DNA from: a virus
IMG/VR virus record: IMGVR_UViG_3300038463_000246
Coordinates: 1 to 39,680 of that record
Reading direction: 5' to 3' (one strand)
Length of the DNA: 39,680 nucleotides
Shown here: positions 20,255 through 27,572 of the stretch, piece by piece
How the letters are laid out: every line of letters begins with the position of its first letter
Position numbering within the stretch: the stretch's first letter is position 1
The notes under the pieces: model-generated
What the model was told of the DNA's origin: nothing
Seen by the model: the letters and a program-made list of their open reading frames with translations, nothing else
Database searches by the model: none
Translations under genes and position numbers: made by a program

Positions 20255-20791
20255 TTACATCAGCTCTGGGTCCTGCCCAGGACGTGCGATGTCTTCGTCA
20301 TCATCCCCGGGCTCGCCGATAACTTGCGGGCGAATGTGCACTTCGTGCTCTGGCTCTTGCGGTGCGACCTCAGGGTTATCTGCTAGTACGCGATCCAGGT
20401 CCACCCTCTCAAACAAGCTACCGGATTCGTCTAGGACTGGTGGTAAGGTGCTACCCTCAATCGGTACGTACTGCTTGCCGTCCCAAATCTGCCAGACCCT
20501 GCCCTTCTGAATGGGCCACCGTTGTCCGTAGAAGACGTGCATCCAGTAGTGTACGTCTGCGGTGGCGTTTTGGCGGGCGCGCAGGTCTATAATGAGTGCA
20601 GAGAGCGCTTCCATATCACTGTAGCGCTGGATAGTAGGCGGCGACTGTTGTCCGGCGTGCCCGTAGATCACCCAGATTTGGTGGTTAACGCCCTCGGTGG
20701 ATACAACCTCATCCACAAACCTGAAAGCTTGTCCTAGCCTGCGGATGATCTCTAGGGCTTCGTCGTGACTAATATGTTCTGGTTCACTCAT
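20255..20791 (-). CDS. Acidic phage protein of unknown function
   Basis: 178 residues. A helical start (MSEPEHISHDEALEIIRRLGQAFRFVDEVV) is followed by a beta-rich Trp/Tyr core (HQIWVIYGHAGQQSPPTIQRYSDMEAL ... YWMHVFYGQRWPIQKGRVWQIWDGKQYVPI). A disordered acidic tail follows (HIRPQVIGEPGDDDEDIARPGQDPELM). No family recognised. ATG 20791 overlaps the upstream stop and uses the AAGGAGG encoded in that gene's tail. A terminator follows. Confidence 0.7.
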   Translation of the reverse strand: MSEPEHISHDEALEIIRRLGQAFRFVDEVVSTEGVNHQIWVIYGHAGQQSPPTIQRYSDMEALSALIIDLRARQNATADVHYWMHVFYGQRWPIQKGRVWQIWDGKQYVPIEGSTLPPVLDESGSLFERVDLDRVLADNPEVAPQEPEHEVHIRPQVIGEPGDDDEDIARPGQDPELM

Positions 20792-21339
20792 TCTTTCCCC
20801 TCCTTCGCAGCCTTGATCGCGGCCTCGGTAGCGGCGTCAAATTCATTGTCAGTTTCAAGTTCTCCACAAGACAATGCGTCGAGATAATCGTGCCTCGCCT
20901 CTCGGTACAACGCCTCCAGCCTCTCGGCCCGCGCCTCAACAGTGGCTTTGTCTTTTCTCTCCTCGGATATTGGGATGCGCGCCCGCATCGGCGGAAACAG
21001 CACTTCGATCTCTGGGGTGAACGCCACCCCGCTCATGTAGAACGGAGTGTGGCACGCGGGGCACATCTTATGCACCTCGTTACGCTGACATCCAGGACAT
21101 ACAAAGCTAGCCTGCTCCGCAGCATCCTCGTCCTTCTCTCTGCAAACCGCGTTAGCTGCTTCCAGCTTGATGCACAAGTCGCGGTTGTGTTCAAGCAGAT
21201 TTTCAACCTTCGCCTGGACGGCGGCAAGTTGCTTGACTAATCCACGAATGACCGATGCAGCCCAGCCATAGGTTCCGCTGGTGGTCGACAAGTTTTTTGA
21301 GTCGAGTGTCGCTAGTAGGTTTTCAACTTCACCGCTCAT
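20788..21339 (-). CDS. Coiled-coil zinc-ribbon protein
   Basis: 183 residues: an N-terminal coiled coil (VIRGLVKQLAAVQAKVENLLEHNRDLCIKLEAANAVCREKDEDAAEQA) and a four-Cys zinc ribbon (CPGCQRNEVHKMCPACHTPFYMSG, residues about 82-105). A second coiled coil (ATVEARAERLEALYREARHDY) and the tail EFDAATEAAIKAAKEGKE follow. The second half matches the 19873-20151 protein. Function unknown. Start/stop overlaps on both sides indicate tight translational coupling. Confidence 0.75.
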   Translation of the reverse strand: MSGEVENLLATLDSKNLSTTSGTYGWAASVIRGLVKQLAAVQAKVENLLEHNRDLCIKLEAANAVCREKDEDAAEQASFVCPGCQRNEVHKMCPACHTPFYMSGVAFTPEIEVLFPPMRARIPISEERKDKATVEARAERLEALYREARHDYLDALSCGELETDNEFDAATEAAIKAAKEGKE

Positions 21340-21650
21340 TTTGCTTCCTTTGGGTCCCGCGCTTGCGTGTCAAACTTAGGCACGATCTTTGCGGGCAGGG
21401 CGGTGGCGGTTTCCGCTGTAATCTTGCCGGTTAACGAGGCGACCCGAAGCGCGTTCCGCGCCTCCTTGCCCTTCTTGCCCACTGTTAGGGTACGCGCCAA
21501 GATTTGCGAGTACGCCCCCTTGTAGAAAAAGGGCTCGACCACCAACAGGGCTTGCGGGTGATCCTTGGAGGAGGCAATGACCTTGCCTTCCTCGTCAATC
21601 AGTTGCCAGTCGCCCTCTATGGGTCCTGGCAGTTTGAATTCAACGTGCAT
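21336..21650 (-). CDS. Small protein of unknown function
   Basis: 104 residues: MHVEFKLPGPIEGDWQLIDEEGKVIASSKDHPQALLVVEPFFYKGAYSQILARTLTVGKKGKEAR, a beta-rich N-terminus, then helical and ending TQARDPKEAK. No family recognised. The final codons carry AAAGGAAG as the ribosome-binding site for the next gene, whose ATG overlaps this stop. It overlaps the upstream gene's 3' end by about 11 bp. Confidence 0.7.
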   Translation of the reverse strand: MHVEFKLPGPIEGDWQLIDEEGKVIASSKDHPQALLVVEPFFYKGAYSQILARTLTVGKKGKEARNALRVASLTGKITAETATALPAKIVPKFDTQARDPKEAK

Positions 21651-22332
21651 GTTTACCTTCTAGTGCTTCGCGCATCATTTGTACCATTGCGGGGTTCTCT
21701 CTGTCTTTCACCACCGTAAGATCGCCGTCTAGGATTAACGCGGCTTTCTCTTGGATGATCTTTCTCGGAGGAACTTTAACGAACTTTGTAGGAGTGAATC
21801 TTGTTTCGTAGTGTAGCTCCCACCGCTCGTTATTCCCCTCCACACAGAACACGGTGACCGTTACCACCGGTATCTCGGTCAGCAGCGGGTTGAACCGCTC
21901 TGTATACACTGGGTCCGCGATTGCAATATCCCCAGAGAATACTTGCTTATAGGTCCGTGCCTTCCGGTCCACTAGGGCAGTACCGCATAGGAATGTCCAG
22001 AGGCTGTGCCAGTCTTCGTGGCGCACCGCACAGAGGGTGTGGTCCCACGTTGCCCTGCCCGCGAGGGTGTTTAACCCAGAGAATAACCGGGTAGTAAACG
22101 CCTCGCGCACTACGGGTGTGCCTTTAGGTTGTAGGGCGTACCAATCGGACAGCGGGTCCTCCTCAGGAAACCGTAACCCGCCAAAGGTAAAGATCGCGCC
22201 GTGGTTGAAGAAGTGATAATCCGCCGCAAGCTCTGCGAGACTGAACTTCGCGGGCTTTACGGGCGCGGGGGTTTTCTCGTGGGTATCTTCCCAGAGTTTA
22301 CCAGGAGTATCAGGTATTCTTTCGGACATCAT
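21640..22332 (-). CDS. Phage protein of unknown function
   Basis: 230 residues from ATG 22332 (a second ATG follows at once; ribosome-binding site weak). A mixed alpha/beta sequence with many aromatics: FSLAELAADYHFFNHGAIFTFGGLRFPEEDP, TWDHTLCAVRHEDWHSLWTFLCG and IPVVTVTVFCVEGNNERWELHYETRFTPTKF. No family or catalytic motif recognised. It overlaps the upstream small gene by about 23 bp, suggesting translation follows from it. Confidence 0.7.
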   Translation of the reverse strand: MMSERIPDTPGKLWEDTHEKTPAPVKPAKFSLAELAADYHFFNHGAIFTFGGLRFPEEDPLSDWYALQPKGTPVVREAFTTRLFSGLNTLAGRATWDHTLCAVRHEDWHSLWTFLCGTALVDRKARTYKQVFSGDIAIADPVYTERFNPLLTEIPVVTVTVFCVEGNNERWELHYETRFTPTKFVKVPPRKIIQEKAALILDGDLTVVKDRENPAMVQMMREALEGKHAR

Positions 22333-22504
22333 CAAAATCTAGTTGTGCGAGGCGACACGCGAGTTTATACGTGCGCTTGGCTATATCGAGTTTGAGTTGC
22401 GCGTCCGCAGTCATACCCAAGATTTTGAGCGCCTCTTGCTGCGCGTGTACCTGCGCGCGGGTGAGGTCTTTGACCTTAATGTACTTGCTGCGTTTCTCAG
22501 ACAT
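22310..22504 (-). CDS. Small helical basic protein
   Basis: 64 residues: MSEKRSKYIKVKDLTRAQVHAQQEALKILGMTADAQLKLDIAKRTYKLACRLAQLDFDDVRKNT. Probably two or three helices, basic N-terminal half. No family recognised; size and charge would fit a small nucleic-acid-binding or adaptor protein, without proof. ATG 22504 overlaps the end of the 48-codon gene upstream. Confidence 0.65.
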   Translation of the reverse strand: MSEKRSKYIKVKDLTRAQVHAQQEALKILGMTADAQLKLDIAKRTYKLACRLAQLDFDDVRKNT

Positions 22505-22643
22505 TTTGTTCCTGAGATGAAATTGTAGGTGCGGGGTGCACGATGATTTTCCTGGGCTTGCGGTTCTCGGTGCTGACCGCTTCGGCGGTGAGGTACGTGT
22601 CCGCTACACCGATACGCCACCCTGCGCCGTCGTGGTATAGCAC
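22497..22643 (-). CDS. 48-residue small protein
   Basis: A GTG-started frame (VLYHDGAGWRIGVADTYLTA, then EAVSTENRKPRKIIVHPAPT and ISSQEQNV) fills the gap between two genes and overlaps both ends by a few bases. The alternating pattern (WRIGVADTYL, RKIIVHP) looks like a small beta-sheet. The ribosome-binding site is weak (AAAG region), but coupling to the upstream gene through a 40-bp overlap is possible. A competing 80-codon frame (22411-22653) is basic, low in structure and overlaps two better genes. Confidence 0.5.
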   Translation of the reverse strand: MLYHDGAGWRIGVADTYLTAEAVSTENRKPRKIIVHPAPTISSQEQNV

Positions 22644-22801
22644 GGTGTCGCATCTTTAATTTGCCCGTTTACGATTGCCGCAACAGTGTTTATCGCGCTG
22701 AGGAAGATCTCTATCGAGTTATCCGACCAGCCCTCCAATCGCAGTAGTCCAGCTGGCGTAGGCTGCAGCGTACCAGTTTCTAGCAGCTTGTCTATCGGCA
22801 T
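22604..22801 (-). CDS. Small protein of unknown function
   Basis: 65 residues: MPIDKLLETGTLQPTPAGLLRLEGWSDNSIEIFLSAINTVAAIVNGQIKDATPCYTTTAQGGVSV, with a hydrophobic helical middle. No family recognised. ATG 22801 overlaps the stop of the RuvC-like gene (TAATG), placing it in the same unit. Confidence 0.65.
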   Translation of the reverse strand: MPIDKLLETGTLQPTPAGLLRLEGWSDNSIEIFLSAINTVAAIVNGQIKDATPCYTTTAQGGVSV

Positions 22802-23280
22802 TATTTCTCTTTCGTTAGGTCACCGTACTCTGAGCTAGCTAGGTCTAGTAGCCACAGGGCGTCTGCGTGATTGTTATCAACGATCTTTACCTTTGGCCAC
22901 TTCTTCTCAGCAGCGGCGACCATGGCGTCTTTGTCGGCGTTACCGTTCCCAGTCGCGTGCTTCTTTATCTCTTTCGGGGAGTAGCCGCGATACTCGATTT
23001 TGCTGTCGCTGCACCAAACTTCGATGACGCCTTGGATCTGTCCAGCTATCTTGACCGCGTTCCCGAATTTGGAATTACGCGCTACCTCCATTACGAGCAG
23101 GTCTATACCATGCTCTGATTTAATCTTCGTTAGCGCGGCGCGCAGCCGGATCAATCTCATGACTGTGGATTCATCCCTCCGGACAGAAAGATTCCAGGTG
23201 CCGGATGCACCTTCGGTGTGAGCGAATCCGCACTGTGTGGCAGGATCCAAGCTCAAGATGCGTAATTTTTCTTTAGCCAT
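22801..23280 (-). CDS. RuvC-like Holliday junction resolvase
   Basis: 159 residues with the RNase H-fold RuvC layout. The motifs are ILSLDPATQCGFAH (first Asp, strand 1), LLVMEVARNSK (Glu), YRGYSPKEIKKHATGNGNADKDAMVAAAEKKW (the 'P..iK..atG.G.a.K..v' motif) and VDNNHADALWLLDLA (D-x2-HADA). It would cut branched recombination or replication intermediates before packaging. Length and motif order match phage RuvC-type resolvases. It lies directly after the DEDDh exonuclease with an 8-bp overlap. Confidence 0.88.
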   Translation of the reverse strand: MAKEKLRILSLDPATQCGFAHTEGASGTWNLSVRRDESTVMRLIRLRAALTKIKSEHGIDLLVMEVARNSKFGNAVKIAGQIQGVIEVWCSDSKIEYRGYSPKEIKKHATGNGNADKDAMVAAAEKKWPKVKIVDNNHADALWLLDLASSEYGDLTKEK

Positions 23281-24004
23281 CAGAAGGCTTTGCTAGCTTT
23301 CGTATCTCTTCCATTAAGGTTGCGGTCAGTAGACTATCTACGCCAGCGGTGTGCGCCAACCCTGGCGACACCCCTGCTTTCTTCGTTAATCCCCACGTCT
23401 CTTCGCAGTACTTATCCAGCGCCCACCTAATCTTCCGGGGCGTCCTACCAATCCTCTGCATAAACGTGAACAGGGACTCTTCTGGGCGGGGGAACGGCAC
23501 GTCTGGCATCTGGCTGGCTTTCACCGCGATGCCTGTGTCGAACACTAGGTCTTCACGGAACTTCCAGTCCACCTTAAGCACGTTGTGGAAGTGCGCCACG
23601 AAAAACGGCAAGTCGAAGGCGATGCCGTTATGCGCTACCAGTACTTCCCCCCGCGCCTCCAGGTCCTCGAACAGGGCGAGGTACTCTGAGAATACCTCCA
23701 CTGGCGGTCGACCTGCCGCCTCTAGTTTGGAGCGGGTGTGCAGGAAAGCCTTGTTATTGCCCTCCATCACCTTCTGGGTAGCGAGTAGCCGCTTTTCCAC
23801 CGCGTCACGGTCGACGCTTGCGTCAGCAAACCAGTTAACGTAATCCTCCCGCGTCGAAACGGGTTGACCGCCGCGAACGACGGTCAACCCGATCACGCAG
23901 ATCTCGGCTACGGCTGGCTGGAGTCCGCTAGTCTCTGTATCCACCACGGTATAGTCGCGCGGAAACGAGAAGTATTGGCCCAAGCGCGGGAACCACTCAG
24001 ACAT
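23273..24004 (-). CDS. DEDDh-family 3'-5' exonuclease (DnaQ-like)
   Basis: 243 residues from ATG 24004 (8-bp overlap with the upstream gene). Catalytic motifs in order: YTVVDTETSGL (ExoI, D-x-E), VAHNGIAFDLPFF (ExoII) and LAHTAGVDSLLTATL (ExoIII, H-x4-D). It would degrade DNA or RNA 3' ends with two metal ions. It sits next to a RuvC-like resolvase and separate from the polymerase, which carries its own exonuclease domain, so a repair/recombination or host-DNA degradation role is likely. Confidence 0.9.
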   Translation of the reverse strand: MSEWFPRLGQYFSFPRDYTVVDTETSGLQPAVAEICVIGLTVVRGGQPVSTREDYVNWFADASVDRDAVEKRLLATQKVMEGNNKAFLHTRSKLEAAGRPPVEVFSEYLALFEDLEARGEVLVAHNGIAFDLPFFVAHFHNVLKVDWKFREDLVFDTGIAVKASQMPDVPFPRPEESLFTFMQRIGRTPRKIRWALDKYCEETWGLTKKAGVSPGLAHTAGVDSLLTATLMEEIRKLAKPSDG

Positions 24005-24527
24005 TTTCGCGTACCTGCTCGGGCAGGGCGGTCTCAGTGGCTGCCAAAATATCTTCAATAGTTGGCGGAGGGGTGTCATCAGGTGCATGTGTGTCCTTTA
24101 CCGCACTCCACAACGCCGCCAGGAACACTTGCCCGATCCGGGCGTAGAAGAGCAACTGGATCTCCGCGGACAAAGCCGCGAAGCCTGAGTCTTCCAATGC
24201 CTTGGGCGGCGTCTCTGCGCGGATAATCTGGTTCATTGCCAGTGCCAGCTTCCGCGGCGCTTCAGTTTCGATAAGTGTATCTTCGGAGATACCGTGGGCG
24301 TCTAGGAAGGCTTTCAGCCACGGCTCCCAGCTTTCGGTACGCAGCGCTTGCATAGCGCGCTTAACTACCTCGGGTCCTACGTACGCGAGGTCCCGCGCTG
24401 GCGAGTAGAACGCCGTGCGGGTGTTGATCTTAGTGGGCTCTTTCGGGCGCCACTGTAGAAGGTTGTGCTTCTTCTTCTGCTTCTCGGGGCATGCGACGGG
24501 CGTGCCGTCTTGTTCTGAAGTATTCAT
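23997..24527 (-). CDS. Phage protein of unknown function
   Basis: 176 residues: a basic N-terminus (CPEKQKKKHNLLQWRPKEPTKINTRTAFY), then helical (PEVVKRAMQALRTESWEPWLKAFLDAHG; FAALSAEIQLLFYARIGQVFLAALWSAV) with an acidic Pro/Thr end (APDDTPPPTIEDILAATETALPEQV). No family recognised. The hydrophobic stretch could be a buried helix. It overlaps the exonuclease start by 8 bp. Confidence 0.7.
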   Translation of the reverse strand: MNTSEQDGTPVACPEKQKKKHNLLQWRPKEPTKINTRTAFYSPARDLAYVGPEVVKRAMQALRTESWEPWLKAFLDAHGISEDTLIETEAPRKLALAMNQIIRAETPPKALEDSGFAALSAEIQLLFYARIGQVFLAALWSAVKDTHAPDDTPPPTIEDILAATETALPEQVRENV

Positions 24528-24544
24528 GCCCCGAGTTTACGAAA

Positions 24545-24898
24545 TTAAGCGCTATGCTGCAAGTACGGCGGTGCGTACGGAATAGCGCGTAATTTGTTCA
24601 CTAACGGGGAGGTGGGCGCGCCCTGAAGCGCGTACGCCCACCAACTGTTGTTGGTAGCGTCACGGTGCGGCGCTTGTCCTACAGCGTCCCAGTAGATCTC
24701 TCGTGCGATCCCTGGATACTTCCATTGTTCTGCGTCGCAGAGGTCGTTCCAATGGTCCTCTGCACGACGGTATTCCTTGGGATCGCGGGGGTCAATGTCG
24801 TACCACCCGCGCCGCGCAGCGTACGAATCTACGCGCGCTCGGGTAACAACTTGGCGGGCGATATTTGCCAGCGCCTCAAACTTAGCGGGCGTGCGCAC
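24545..24898 (-). CDS. Small protein of unknown function
   Basis: 117 residues from GTG 24898 (AGAAGG 3 nt upstream, inside the last codons of thyX); an upstream ATG at 24949 would enlarge the overlap with thyX. Sequence MRTPAKFEALANIARQVVTRARVDSYAARRGWYDIDPRDPKEYRRAEDHWNDLC in short, then a Trp/Tyr/Pro-rich C-terminus. No family recognised. Confidence 0.65.
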   Translation of the reverse strand: MRTPAKFEALANIARQVVTRARVDSYAARRGWYDIDPRDPKEYRRAEDHWNDLCDAEQWKYPGIAREIYWDAVGQAPHRDATNNSWWAYALQGAPTSPLVNKLRAIPYAPPYLQHSA

Positions 24899-25763
24899 TT
24901 GCCTTCTTGGTAGCAGCGGCGAGTAATTCTTCCAAGGAATACTCGTCAATAGTTTTGTCGTACTGCTGCATCTTCATCCCAGAGATCTCTAGCAGCCCGT
25001 TGACTTCCTCTTCGTGTGCGTCGCTTACCAGGAGCGGGTACCGCCCCTTGATGATTTTGTACACGTCATTAAAAATGGCGCGGATTTCCCTCTCAGCGTG
25101 GCGCGAGGTGCGCATCATCAGTAGGTGCCGCAGGGAGCGGAGGTTACACGACCACCCCATCTCGTTAGCTTGCCCGTTAGGGGCAATCCTACGAAGCGCC
25201 GAGGTGATCTTCTTCTTCTCGTCGAAGGGTAGCCCGTGGGCGGAGAGCCCTAACTGTTCTGCTAGCACGTCGTACGAGGTCTCGGTCGCAGCCATTAAGC
25301 GCTCGGCTGTAGCCTTCGCGTGGGGGTCGTTGGTGATAAGCGGCTCATCCACCATGTCGATCTTATCCAGCTGACAGTACCTTCCAGAGGTCTGGCTGTA
25401 CGCAACGCCAACCCTGTGGCGTACTAGCTCGTGCGTAAAGATGCGCGAGCAGTTCGTAGTTACGAAGTTGAACCACACGTGTTCAAAAATAGCCCCGTGT
25501 CCTGTGCTGATGCAGCCCAGGATGTTGTCCCGCACATTGCGAATGCGCGAAATATTATCGTTCAAACCTAAGACTAGGCTCTTGTAGCAAAGCTTAGCGT
25601 AGAACGAGATCAGGATTTCCTCAGGCGTCAAGCCGTACTTCTCAGCGTCGGTGTACGCGTTAAGGAACTCATCCTGCTCTGTGTGCCTTAGATAGTCTTT
25701 CAGACCGTCGGTGTCGACGGTCGTGTGACCTATAAAAAATGTGCGTGGCGTTACCCAATTCAT
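24882..25763 (-). CDS. thyX: FAD-dependent thymidylate synthase
   Basis: 293 residues. It contains the ThyX signature RHRVGVAYSQTSGRY (RHR-x7-S-x-R-Y) near residue 116, preceded by FEHVWFNFVTTNCSRIFTHELV as expected, plus C-terminal WSCNLRSLRHLLMMRTSRHAEREIR. ThyX makes dTMP from dUMP using FAD, NADPH and methylene-tetrahydrofolate, giving the phage its own thymine supply. The length is slightly above the usual 220-260. It overlaps its neighbours at both ends. It may be functionally linked to the uracil-DNA-glycosylase-like domain on the polymerase. Confidence 0.93.
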   Translation of the reverse strand: MNWVTPRTFFIGHTTVDTDGLKDYLRHTEQDEFLNAYTDAEKYGLTPEEILISFYAKLCYKSLVLGLNDNISRIRNVRDNILGCISTGHGAIFEHVWFNFVTTNCSRIFTHELVRHRVGVAYSQTSGRYCQLDKIDMVDEPLITNDPHAKATAERLMAATETSYDVLAEQLGLSAHGLPFDEKKKITSALRRIAPNGQANEMGWSCNLRSLRHLLMMRTSRHAEREIRAIFNDVYKIIKGRYPLLVSDAHEEEVNGLLEISGMKMQQYDKTIDEYSLEELLAAATKKASAHAR

Positions 25764-26596
25764 TTGTTTTCTCGGATGGTGATTCCGCGGAGTTCGCGCG
25801 AAGCTTCTCCCGGAGGGTTTCCCTCTGCTGCTCTGTCATCATAGATAGAATCCTTATGCGTTGCGGCTGGGCATATATCCCAGCCAGCTGCACACCGGTA
25901 ACACGGGTGTGTGTAGTTTTCCGGGCACGCAAAATCAATGCGCGCCCGCATCTTAAGAATCTCTTTGTTCCAATTAGTTAACCCAGCGCCGCCCGCGACT
26001 TCCCAGAAGCCGAGCTGCCCTGGTTTCGACCGTACTGGGTCAGCTAGAACACGCAGACGCAACTGCACTAGCTCAGAGGGGTGCTGAAATGGCATTTTCC
26101 CCCTCCGGGCTGTAAAGCCTATTTGCCGCGCTATCATCTTCGTGAAGCCAGCGGGCCACGACGCGGTAGTCTGTAGAGGACACGCGCTACCCGCAAGCAC
26201 CCGCACGCGATACCCATTCATAGGTTTACCGCGTGCGCTCTTCTCTGGTTGCCAGGAGAGTACCTGCACGGGAAGCCACTCCTCAACATCCTGGGTAAAC
26301 CACGGCGGCACGGGGATATCTTCTCGCAGTACATCTAAGTTACCCGCGAGCCGCCACGCTAGGGCGTACGCGAGAGGGCGCGTGAGTACCACCCCAGCGA
26401 GAGAGCGCACACTGTCAAACACAGTGGGCGCTCTCACTTCCAGGGCGTCGCCGAGCTTCTCGACGAATAACTCAAACCAGTCCGCGGTAAGCTCTGTACC
26501 GAGAAACTCTACTAGGGTCTCTCCCATAAGCTTGTCGCGGGTAAGAAATACCCTCGCAAGATTGTACGGTACCGCTGCGACGCGATGCTTAGCCAC
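25760..26596 (-). CDS. Protein with C-terminal Cys cluster, function unknown
   Basis: 278 residues. A basic start (MAKHRVAAVPYNLARVFLTRDKLMG), an alpha/beta body (PVQVLSWQPEKSARGKPMNGYRVRVLAGSACPLQ) and a C-terminal cluster CPENYTHPCYRCAAGWDICPAATH (residues about 230-253) with four Cys and two His, a likely zinc or iron-sulphur site. RQIGFTARRGKMPFQHPSELVQLRLRVLADP precedes it. No family recognised with confidence. Overlaps on both sides place it in the thyX unit. Confidence 0.7.
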   Translation of the reverse strand: MAKHRVAAVPYNLARVFLTRDKLMGETLVEFLGTELTADWFELFVEKLGDALEVRAPTVFDSVRSLAGVVLTRPLAYALAWRLAGNLDVLREDIPVPPWFTQDVEEWLPVQVLSWQPEKSARGKPMNGYRVRVLAGSACPLQTTASWPAGFTKMIARQIGFTARRGKMPFQHPSELVQLRLRVLADPVRSKPGQLGFWEVAGGAGLTNWNKEILKMRARIDFACPENYTHPCYRCAAGWDICPAATHKDSIYDDRAAEGNPPGEASRELRGITIRENK

Positions 26597-26999
26597 TGTC
26601 CTTTATCATTTCTAGCACCGCCGGACCGACTATGTCCCAGTCAACATGTGGGCGGTCACCGTTATCAGGGAATGTAAGCGGACACCCGAAAGCAGCGTCA
26701 TCCACGTATACGTGCGCGTATACTTTAGGGCTCGTCGTCCAGCTACGGTCGTCCGGGCCCTCGTTGACGCCGTCAAAGTGAATACCGTGTTCTTCGCAGT
26801 ACGCTACAGCAGGCTCAAGACAATCACCGTAGTTGTTTTGTGCGGGGCTACGCATAGTCCAAAGGATTAGGGTAGCACCCGCGTCTTGCCACTTGTGCAG
26901 CCACTCCAACGCTCCTGGTACCGGTTTACCGACCTCAGGAAATCGGTGTTCGACGATAGTGCCGTCAAAGTCCACCGCAACTCTAAATGACTTTGCCAT
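26589..26999 (-). CDS. HAD-superfamily hydrolase
   Basis: 136 residues. HAD motif I is VAVDFDGTIVEH (DxDGT), motif II is LILWTMRS, and the later acidic motif is VYVDDAAFGCPL; GALEWLHKWQDAG and HFDGVNEGP complete the familiar phage HAD pattern. It has no large cap domain, matching short HAD phosphatases. A phosphatase acting on nucleotides, sugar phosphates or polynucleotide ends is likely; the substrate cannot be read. The start overlaps the stop of the tiny Lys/Pro gene. Confidence 0.88.
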   Translation of the reverse strand: MAKSFRVAVDFDGTIVEHRFPEVGKPVPGALEWLHKWQDAGATLILWTMRSPAQNNYGDCLEPAVAYCEEHGIHFDGVNEGPDDRSWTTSPKVYAHVYVDDAAFGCPLTFPDNGDRPHVDWDIVGPAVLEMIKDSG

Positions 27000-27121
27000 C
27001 AGATATAAAGGTCGCCAAGCTTCGGCGTCTTGGGGGTAGGCGCGGGCTTAACCACAGGCGCCTTCTTAACAGTTTTCTTAACTGGCGCCTTACTCGGCGT
27101 CTTCTTGTATACCTTCTTCAT
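26999..27121 (-). CDS. 40-residue Lys/Pro-rich basic protein
   Basis: A 40-codon frame: MKKVYKKTPSKAPVKKTVKK then APVVKPAPTPKTPKLGDLYI. AGAGGA lies 5 nt before ATG 27121, and the stop overlaps the HAD start by one base. The Lys-Ala-Pro composition resembles histone H1/HU tails, so it may bind DNA non-specifically; this is inference from composition. It overlaps the 3' end of the upstream gene by 32 bp. Confidence 0.65.
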   Translation of the reverse strand: MKKVYKKTPSKAPVKKTVKKAPVVKPAPTPKTPKLGDLYI

Positions 27122-27572
27122 CCAATTCCTCTTGAGAAACCTCTTCAGACATAATGCCTGGGAAAACGCGGATTACCCGCTGGTCATCTGTAATGTAGTA
27201 GACTTCACGATCGCTCTCGTCGCGTACGCCCGCAAGCTCAAAGCCACGATAGTTGAGCTGCGGCATATGCTCCGCAAGTCCCGCGAATTCCAGTATGTCC
27301 GCGGGTGCACCCCCTGCGTTGAGAAAGTGCACCATTGCTTGGAGTACCGGACGTGCTAGCTCTTTAGCGATCTCGCCTTGGCGGTTACGCACAGCGGAAA
27401 AGCCGCGCCAACTACCCAACTGGCGCGCGCCATCCATTAAGGTGATTACCAGCCCCACCGTGTTCTCTGTGTCGCGATCCGCTAGCTGGTAACCGTCGAA
27501 CGCGAGGCGCGTGACGTCTGACATGACAGCACGCGCGCTCACGTATTCATCGTCGACGATCTTTACGGTCAT
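27090..27572 (-). CDS. Phage protein of unknown function
   Basis: 160 residues: MTVKIVDDEYVSARAVMSDVTRLAFDGYQLADRD, then VGLVITLMDGARQLGSWRGFSAVRN and helical QGEIAKELARPVLQAMVHFLNAGGAPADILEF, ending in an acidic tail (SEEVSQEELDEEGIQEDAE). No family recognised. ATGA overlap with the upstream gene. The acidic tail codons also contain the start of the 40-residue basic gene in another frame. Confidence 0.7.
   Translation of the reverse strand: MTVKIVDDEYVSARAVMSDVTRLAFDGYQLADRDTENTVGLVITLMDGARQLGSWRGFSAVRNRQGEIAKELARPVLQAMVHFLNAGGAPADILEFAGLAEHMPQLNYRGFELAGVRDESDREVYYITDDQRVIRVFPGIMSEEVSQEELDEEGIQEDAE

Noticed and set aside
22411-22653. 80-codon basic frame (MRHRAIPRRRRVAYRC...)
   Set aside because: It overlaps two better-supported small genes, lacks a ribosome-binding site and has shadow-like Arg/Ser composition.
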